Under the pieces are notes generated by a model. That model made no database searches, was not told the origin of the DNA, and saw nothing but the letters and a program-made list of their open reading frames with translations. From an uncultured Clostridia bacterium (GTDB taxonomy: Bacteria; Bacillota; Clostridia; Oscillospirales; Acutalibacteraceae), in assembly GCA_937884975.1 (NCBI GenBank), contig CAKZZS010000084.1:1-20155 (forward strand): DNA of 20,155 nt, in the 5' to 3' direction. Below, piece by piece: positions 15,733 through 20,155 of the stretch; the first letter of the stretch is position 1, and each line of letters opens with the position of its first letter. The position numbers and the translations under genes were made by a program.

Positions 15733-15969
15733 CTATCTTAAAATCCAATTTCTTGTAATTGATTTTTCAGGGTATACCGATAAATCTTTTCCCTCATATT
15801 CGTTTTCAACAACAAAAACAGAAGAATTGCATTTTGGACATCTGTCTGACCATCCGCTCAATACTTCACTGTTATAGTTTACTATTATATCGTAGTCATT
15901 AAAGATCCTTGTCATATAGCTTTTCTTACAAAACGGACATAAAACATTTTGAAATCTGTATTTTTCCAT
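15733..15969 (-). CDS. Small zinc-ribbon protein, unknown function
   Basis: I do not recognise a named family. The 78-residue protein carries two CxxC pairs 30 residues apart, CPFC (11-14) and CPKC (44-47), as in a zinc ribbon, then an acidic stretch (ENEYEGKDL) and a Trp near the end. A GGAGG ribosome site and a strong promoter of its own make it a real gene rather than a chance frame. It is more A/T-rich than the operons on both sides, which may mean recent arrival. It has no obvious DNA-binding helix or signal peptide. Confidence 0.8.
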   Translation of the reverse strand: MEKYRFQNVLCPFCKKSYMTRIFNDYDIIVNYNSEVLSGWSDRCPKCNSSVFVVENEYEGKDLSVYPEKSITRNWILR

Positions 15970-16004
15970 AATGATACCTCCGCAAATACTGATTTACCGT
16001 ATTC

Positions 16005-16033
16005 ATTATATCACAGTACCGTTAGAATATCAA
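16005..16033 (-). promoter_or_regulatory. Sigma-A promoter of the zinc-ribbon gene
   Basis: On the - strand TTGATA (16028-16033), 17-base spacer, perfect TATAAT (16005-16010), about 35 bases before the ATG. Confidence 0.78.
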
Positions 16034-16075
16034 AAAATCCGGCAAAGCTTATAACGAATATAAGGTTTGTATTGC

Positions 16076-16156
16076 TAAAAAAACAGACCGAAAGAAAATT
16101 GCTTCTCGGTTTTTAAGCGATATATTCTACGCTGTGACCTTCCGTAAGGAAGGCCG
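16076..16156 (-). terminator. Terminator region of the polY-yolD-GH127 operon
   Basis: Directly after the GH127 stop, the - strand has a hairpin CCTTCC/GGAAGG (about 16138-16154), then a second one, ACCGAGAAG against CTTTCGGT with one bulge (16087-16110), followed by a T-run (16077-16083 as A on the + strand). The second is the likelier terminator. Confidence 0.65.
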
Positions 16157-16164
16157 TCCACTGT

Positions 16165-18090
16165 CTATATATTCAAATAAACTCTCATTTCGTTTTCGCC
16201 CCTGTTGCCCCAGCGGTAATAGGGGATCAGCTTTATTTTCATTTTTTCCTTTTTCGGCTTTTCGTATTTTTTATACAGTCCGCCTTCGCTGTCCGTTATA
16301 AGCCTGAAGCCGTCCGCAAGAACAAAGCCGTCCTTATACTCAAAATTCGTTTTTTCATTAAAATAAAGCAAATGCAGATTTTTCCCGTTGTCCTTTTCTT
16401 CACAGCAATAAATAAACGGTCCGCGTTGAACAGCCGCCTTTCCGATATTTTCACTGACAAGATTTGAACAACCGATAAGCACGGGCGAAACGAGAAAATC
16501 AATATCAACCGTTATTTCCCTTTCGGTTTCAAAAACGGCGTATCCTTTTTCGAGTCTGTATTTTTCCGAAATTTCCGCCCTTTCGCACCAATAGGGAATA
16601 CGAAGATGAATAACGCTCCTTTTTTTCGGAGTGATTTTAATTTTCACCTTACCGCTTGCCGCATAGTCGGATTTAATTTCAACTATAGCGTTTTTACAAG
16701 CGAATTTACCGCCTATATACTGATTTACAAAAATACCGTTTTCGTTTTCGGTAATACAGTAACTGCCTATTGAAGAAATCAGCCTTGCAAGGTTCGGCGG
16801 ACAGCACGCGCAACCGAACCACTTTTGCCTGACGCTCTTAACGTGCCGCTTTCTGCTGTCAAGCTCGCAGGCGACGGGATTTACCTCAAGCGGATTAACA
16901 TAGAAAAAGCTTTTTCCGTCCTCTGCCATACCCGAAAGCACGGTGTTATATAAAGCTCTTTCAATTACGTCGGCATAATGTGAGCAGGGATTTATTTCAA
17001 GCATCCTCTCGGCAAAGAAAATAAGACCTATCGAAGCGCAAGTTTCGCAGTAGGCAAGGTCGTTCGGCAAATCGTAATCAAAGGAAAACGCCTCGCCGTC
17101 AGAGGTCGAGCCTATGCCGCCGGTTATATACAACTTTTTCTTTTCGATATTTTCAAATATCCTTTCGCACGCGTCAAAAAGGGTTTTGTCCTCCGTTTCC
17201 CTAGCGACGTCAGCCATACCGCTGTATAGATAAACGCCCCTTACCGCGTGACCGACCGCCTCATTTTGTTGCCTTACGGGCAAATGAGCCTGATTATAAA
17301 TATAATCTTTTCCGTCCGTCTTTCGGTTTCTTTCACTGTCAAAATAAAACGGCTTTGCGCCTCTTTGGTTTATAAAAAACTTTGCGCAGTCAAGGTATTT
17401 TCTTTCCCCCGTCAGCCTGTAGAGCCTTACAAGAGCCATCTCCGCGATTTCGTGACCGGGGTAACCGAGGCACTTGGTTTTTCCGAAGGTGTCGCATATC
17501 AAATCGGCAAATTTACACGCCGCGTTAAGAAGAGCCGTCTTTTTTGTCGCTTCAAAATATGCCGCTGCCGCCTCGGCAAGATGACCGAAACAGTAAAGCT
17601 CGTGATAATCCCGAAGATTAGTAAAGCCTTTTTCTCTGTCGTTTATTATGTAAAGCGTGTCGAGATACCCGTTGTCAAGCTGAGCCGAGCAGATAAGAGA
17701 AATACATTCGTCGGCTTTTTCTTCAAGCTTAATGTCAGGTGAATTGATAAGTGAATAGCTTACCGCCTCGAGCCATTTATAAAGGTCGCTGTCCTGAAAG
17801 ACCCAGCCCTTGAAAGCGCCCTTTTCGGAATTGTTTTCGTCATAAAACCACTTGTCGCACTCGTAGACGGGTGTTTCTTCGCCGTTCCGTATTTTTTCAA
17901 CTGTCAAAGCAGCCTTTTTAAAATTTTCAAGGCAGCGGCTTTTTTCGGCTCCCTCAATTTCATCCTTAAGCGCGCGGTACTGATAGGGGATAACCTCGTT
18001 TCTTACGGTGCTTATTATTCCGTTCCAGAACGGGTCGTCAATTTCGGTGTTTTTGAGCTTTAAGCGGTTTGCCATTCTGTTTTTATCCAT
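16165..18090 (-). CDS. GH127 beta-L-arabinofuranosidase-like glycoside hydrolase
   Basis: At 641 residues this is a full-length GH127 (formerly DUF1680) enzyme; characterised members remove beta-L-arabinofuranose from plant glycans. The zinc site known from HypBA1 (Glu338, Cys340, Cys417, Cys418) is matched by Glu349 and Cys351 in YCETCA and by Cys429 and Cys430 in FGCACCPPN, Cys429 corresponding to the nucleophile. Also visible are SAQLDNGYLDT, YCFGHLAEAAAAYFEAT and the ITGGIGSTSDGEAF segment. There is no signal peptide, so it is probably cytoplasmic. It begins two bases after the yolD stop, with only a distant GGAAGAG, implying coupling to the polymerase-YolD operon, an unexpected partner for a glycosidase. 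Confidence 0.92.
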   Translation of the reverse strand: MDKNRMANRLKLKNTEIDDPFWNGIISTVRNEVIPYQYRALKDEIEGAEKSRCLENFKKAALTVEKIRNGEETPVYECDKWFYDENNSEKGAFKGWVFQDSDLYKWLEAVSYSLINSPDIKLEEKADECISLICSAQLDNGYLDTLYIINDREKGFTNLRDYHELYCFGHLAEAAAAYFEATKKTALLNAACKFADLICDTFGKTKCLGYPGHEIAEMALVRLYRLTGERKYLDCAKFFINQRGAKPFYFDSERNRKTDGKDYIYNQAHLPVRQQNEAVGHAVRGVYLYSGMADVARETEDKTLFDACERIFENIEKKKLYITGGIGSTSDGEAFSFDYDLPNDLAYCETCASIGLIFFAERMLEINPCSHYADVIERALYNTVLSGMAEDGKSFFYVNPLEVNPVACELDSRKRHVKSVRQKWFGCACCPPNLARLISSIGSYCITENENGIFVNQYIGGKFACKNAIVEIKSDYAASGKVKIKITPKKRSVIHLRIPYWCERAEISEKYRLEKGYAVFETEREITVDIDFLVSPVLIGCSNLVSENIGKAAVQRGPFIYCCEEKDNGKNLHLLYFNEKTNFEYKDGFVLADGFRLITDSEGGLYKKYEKPKKEKMKIKLIPYYRWGNRGENEMRVYLNI

Positions 18091-18092
18091 TG

Positions 18093-18500
18093 TCAGACGC
18101 TCTCTTCCGTGATTTTTAAAATATCGTCAAAATAAATTTTTTCTCCGTCGGTAAAAATAATAACCCTGTTTATTTCGTCAATGCCTTTCACTTTTCCCTC
18201 AAAAGGCTGATAGCTTCCGCCCTCTTTTCTCTCATCCCTTACAAAGCGTGTAACCGTAATAACGGGGCGAGAGGAAATGTTGTCCTTAATATGACGGATT
18301 TTATTTTCAAGAAGAAGCGCGGTTTCCTCGTCAAGCACCTCCTTTTTATCGGTCAGTCTTGCCGTTTCGTCAATTTTTTCGTCAAAGCCCGTAAGCGCCG
18401 CAAACGGAGCAAACTGCGCCGCCCTGTCGTGAAGCGACATGTGCGGTCTTTTTTCGCTTTGGTGATGAGGCAGGTTTATAATATCGTCATATCTTCCCAT
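18093..18500 (-). CDS. YolD-like protein
   Basis: The 135-residue protein begins with the pattern MGRYDDIINLPHHQSEKRPHMS and DRAAQFAPFAALTGFDE, which I recognise as the YolD-like family of Firmicutes. The C-terminal half (about 80-130, KVKGIDEINRVIIFTDGEKIYFDDIL) fits the small YolD beta domain. YolD-like genes typically sit next to Y-family polymerases and are thought to play a UmuD-like accessory role, which is inference. Its ATG overlaps the polymerase stop in TAATG, with AGGAGG about twelve bases upstream, so translation is coupled. GH127 follows after two bases. Confidence 0.85.
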   Translation of the reverse strand: MGRYDDIINLPHHQSEKRPHMSLHDRAAQFAPFAALTGFDEKIDETARLTDKKEVLDEETALLLENKIRHIKDNISSRPVITVTRFVRDERKEGGSYQPFEGKVKGIDEINRVIIFTDGEKIYFDDILKITEESV

Positions 18501-19984
18501 TACGCTTTATGACCTCCTACCTGTTCGTTGCGCTCCTTTGCGGTTGCGCCCTCCTCAAAATTCATTCCCTTGAGTATTGCGTTTTTTCCGAATTTGTCCT
18601 TAATTGAAATAACGGTTTTCTGTATTGCCCTTTCCTTTTCAAGCGTTTCTTTCTGCTTCTGTTCTTCCTGCTCTCTTTTTTCGTAATCGGTGAAAAGATT
18701 AAGCTGTTCAAACTGTTCTCTGTCTTTAAGCGAACGAAGAGTGACGACTCTGTTTGCTACGACATACATACGTCTTACGGTAAGCGTCCTGTCAACAATT
18801 CTGTCAAAAAGCTCCATTACCGCGTCGGTAATAATCCTTGTTGACGAGGTCATTTCCTTAAGATTTATTGAGCCGTGGGCGGATTTTGGGGTCTTTCTGC
18901 CGTAGCGGTCCGTTTCGATAGAGCTAACGTTTTTTGCGTTTTCAATATCGTAGCCGACCGTAAGCACCATCTGGTCCGTCACAAGTCCCTTTTTTACTAA
19001 ATCGAGCACAAGATTATCCGTCATTTCACGGACAATTAGCTTCGCCTTGTCAAACGGGTAGGGGGCGGACAAAACCTGACCGAGGCTTAAAGAGTTACTT
19101 TCGGGCACATAGCTTTTTATATCCGAAATTCTGCACGGCTCCCATCCCCACGCGTGGTCAATAAGAAGCTCCGCGTTTATTCCGAAAAGCTTATATAATT
19201 TGTCCTCGTTTTCAATTGAACAGCGCGCGACGTCGCCCATTGTATACATTCCGTTGTCTTCAAGCTTTTTTGAATAGCCTCTGCCTACGCGCCAGAAATC
19301 CGTCAGCGGCTTGTGTTCCCAAAGCAACTCGCGATAACTCATTTCGTCAAGCTCCGCTATGCGAACGCCGTCCTTATCCGCAGGCATTTTCTTTGCGACA
19401 ATATCCATTGCCACCTTGCAAAGATACATATTAGTCCCGATTCCTGCGGTTGCGGTAATTCCCGTTGACTTAAGCACGTCGCGGATAATCGTCATAGTCA
19501 GCTCGTGGGCGGTTTTCTTATAGGTTTTAAGATAATTTGTCGCGTCAATAAAAACCTCGTCAACGGAATAGACGTGAATATCCTCGGGCGCGATATACTT
19601 TAAATAAATATTATATATATTCGTGCTTATTTCCATATATCTCGCCATCTGCGGCGGCGCAACAATGAAATCGATTTCAAGCGACGGGTTACTGTCAAGC
19701 TCGTGAGCGTAAAACGACTTTCCCGTAAATTTGTATTTAGGCGCCCTCGAACGGCGAAGCGCGTTTGCCTGACGCACCTGCTCAATAGCCTCAAAAAGCC
19801 TTGCGCGACCCGGAATGCCGTATCTTTTAAGCGAGGGTGAAACGGCAAGACAAATCGTTTTCTCGGTTCGGCTCGGGTCAGCCACAACAAGATTTGTGTC
19901 AAGCGCATCCAGTCCGCGCTCGACACATTCGACCGAAGCGTAGAAGGATTTTAAGTCTATTGCAATGTATGTCCTGTCAGCCAT
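18500..19984 (-). CDS. Y-family DNA polymerase (UmuC/UvrX/DinB-like)
   Basis: A 494-residue translesion polymerase that copies damaged DNA with low fidelity. The palm motifs are intact: IDLKSFYASVEC with Asp10, and VYSVDEVFID with catalytic Asp142 and Glu143. GIGTNMYLCKVAMDI and the little-finger region (about 290-400) follow, then a charged, Gln/Glu/Lys-rich tail (about 425-460), probably coiled coil. Pairing with YolD points to the UvrX/YqjW branch rather than housekeeping DinB. GAGGTG lies six bases before the ATG. I looked for a LexA-type CGAAC-N4-GTTCG box upstream and found none, so SOS control is not shown by this sequence. Confidence 0.92.
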   Translation of the reverse strand: MADRTYIAIDLKSFYASVECVERGLDALDTNLVVADPSRTEKTICLAVSPSLKRYGIPGRARLFEAIEQVRQANALRRSRAPKYKFTGKSFYAHELDSNPSLEIDFIVAPPQMARYMEISTNIYNIYLKYIAPEDIHVYSVDEVFIDATNYLKTYKKTAHELTMTIIRDVLKSTGITATAGIGTNMYLCKVAMDIVAKKMPADKDGVRIAELDEMSYRELLWEHKPLTDFWRVGRGYSKKLEDNGMYTMGDVARCSIENEDKLYKLFGINAELLIDHAWGWEPCRISDIKSYVPESNSLSLGQVLSAPYPFDKAKLIVREMTDNLVLDLVKKGLVTDQMVLTVGYDIENAKNVSSIETDRYGRKTPKSAHGSINLKEMTSSTRIITDAVMELFDRIVDRTLTVRRMYVVANRVVTLRSLKDREQFEQLNLFTDYEKREQEEQKQKETLEKERAIQKTVISIKDKFGKNAILKGMNFEEGATAKERNEQVGGHKA

Positions 19985-20001
19985 TTTTTCACCTCAAGTC
20001 T

Positions 20002-20030
20002 ATTTTAACACATTTATTATTTGTTTTAAA
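20002..20030 (-). promoter_or_regulatory. Putative promoter of the polY-yolD-GH127 operon
   Basis: On the - strand TTTAAA (20025-20030), 17 bases, TAAAAT (20002-20007) with an extended TGT before it, about 18 bases ahead of the ATG. Confidence 0.45.
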
Positions 20031-20051
20031 TAGTCATTCGACACAATAATA

Positions 20052-20080
20052 TTGACATTATTTTTTCTGTATGTTATTTT
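20052..20080 (+). promoter_or_regulatory. Putative + strand promoter at the right edge
   Basis: TTGACA (20052-20057), 17-base spacer, TATTTT (20075-20080). An AAGGAGG ribosome site follows at about 20093-20099, so a gene is expected to start here, divergent from the polymerase. Confidence 0.55.
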
Positions 20081-20105
20081 TTAGAAAAAAGCAAGGAGGT
20101 ATAGT

Positions 20106-20132
20106 GTGAAAGGATTAGCAATAATAACGTAG
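20106..20132 (+). CDS. Eight-codon reading frame or interrupted gene start
   Basis: After AAGGAGG (20093-20099), GTG at 20106 opens a frame reading MKGLAIIT and then TAG (20130-20132). The same frame continues KKGAKTK to the window edge, which reads like a normal basic N-terminus. It may be a leader peptide, a gene broken by a nonsense mutation or sequencing error, or a UAG read-through start. The window is too short to decide. Confidence 0.35.
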   Translation: MKGLAIIT

Positions 20133-20155
20133 AAAAAGGGTGCAAAAACAAAAGC

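Noticed and set aside
17248..17742. 164-residue + strand frame inside the GH127 gene
   Set aside because: It is antisense to a convincing catalytic region, has no ribosome site, and its composition is typical of a shadow frame.
19985..20050. SOS (LexA) box upstream of the Y-family polymerase
   Set aside because: I searched both strands for CGAAC-N4-GTTCG or close variants and saw only an isolated GTCGAATGAC, which does not fit.

Overview
The window looks like a chromosomal contig from an anaerobic, low- to mid-GC Firmicute of the gut Clostridia (Oscillospiraceae/Ruminococcaceae-like). This is inferred from strong AAGGAGG-type ribosome binding sites, sigma-A promoters, a YolD/Y-family polymerase pair, a G5/3D cell-wall protein, an archaeal-type phosphoglycerate mutase, GH29 and GH127 glycosidases, and intergenic palindromic repeats of a type I associate with this group. 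No species call is possible from the sequence alone.

Region 1 (1-1572) is a restriction-modification locus cut by the window edge. It opens with a perfect GACA tetranucleotide tract (1-55). Three alternative C-terminal ends of an EcoRI-family adenine methyltransferase follow, each in a different reading frame (stops at 101, 270 and 463), and all three frames are open back through the tract. Gain or loss of repeat units would therefore choose among three protein ends. A DUF262-HNH endonuclease gene follows on the same strand. This is the most striking structure in the window.

Region 2 (1573-5844) holds glpK on the + strand, a 640-bp interval full of palindromic repeats, and a convergent ttcA-apgM operon on the - strand.

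Region 3 (5845-10160) holds the rplM-rpsI ribosomal operon. Behind it is a diverged duplication of the rpsI tail plus its terminator. Two monocistronic envelope genes follow, each with its own promoter and terminator: a phosphodiester glycosidase-domain membrane protein and a DUF348-G5-3D cell-wall protein.

Region 4 (10161-15708) starts with more dispersed palindromes. It continues as a tight + strand operon: MBOAT O-acyltransferase, a truncated DHHW/AlgJ-like partner, GH29 alpha-L-fucosidase, an alpha/beta hydrolase and 1-phosphofructokinase, closed by a terminator shared with the opposing gene.

Region 5 (15709-20155) is mostly - strand. It holds a lone zinc-ribbon protein, then an operon of Y-family DNA polymerase, YolD-like protein and GH127 beta-L-arabinofuranosidase. 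At the right edge a good + strand promoter and ribosome binding site lead into a reading frame that meets a TAG after eight codons.
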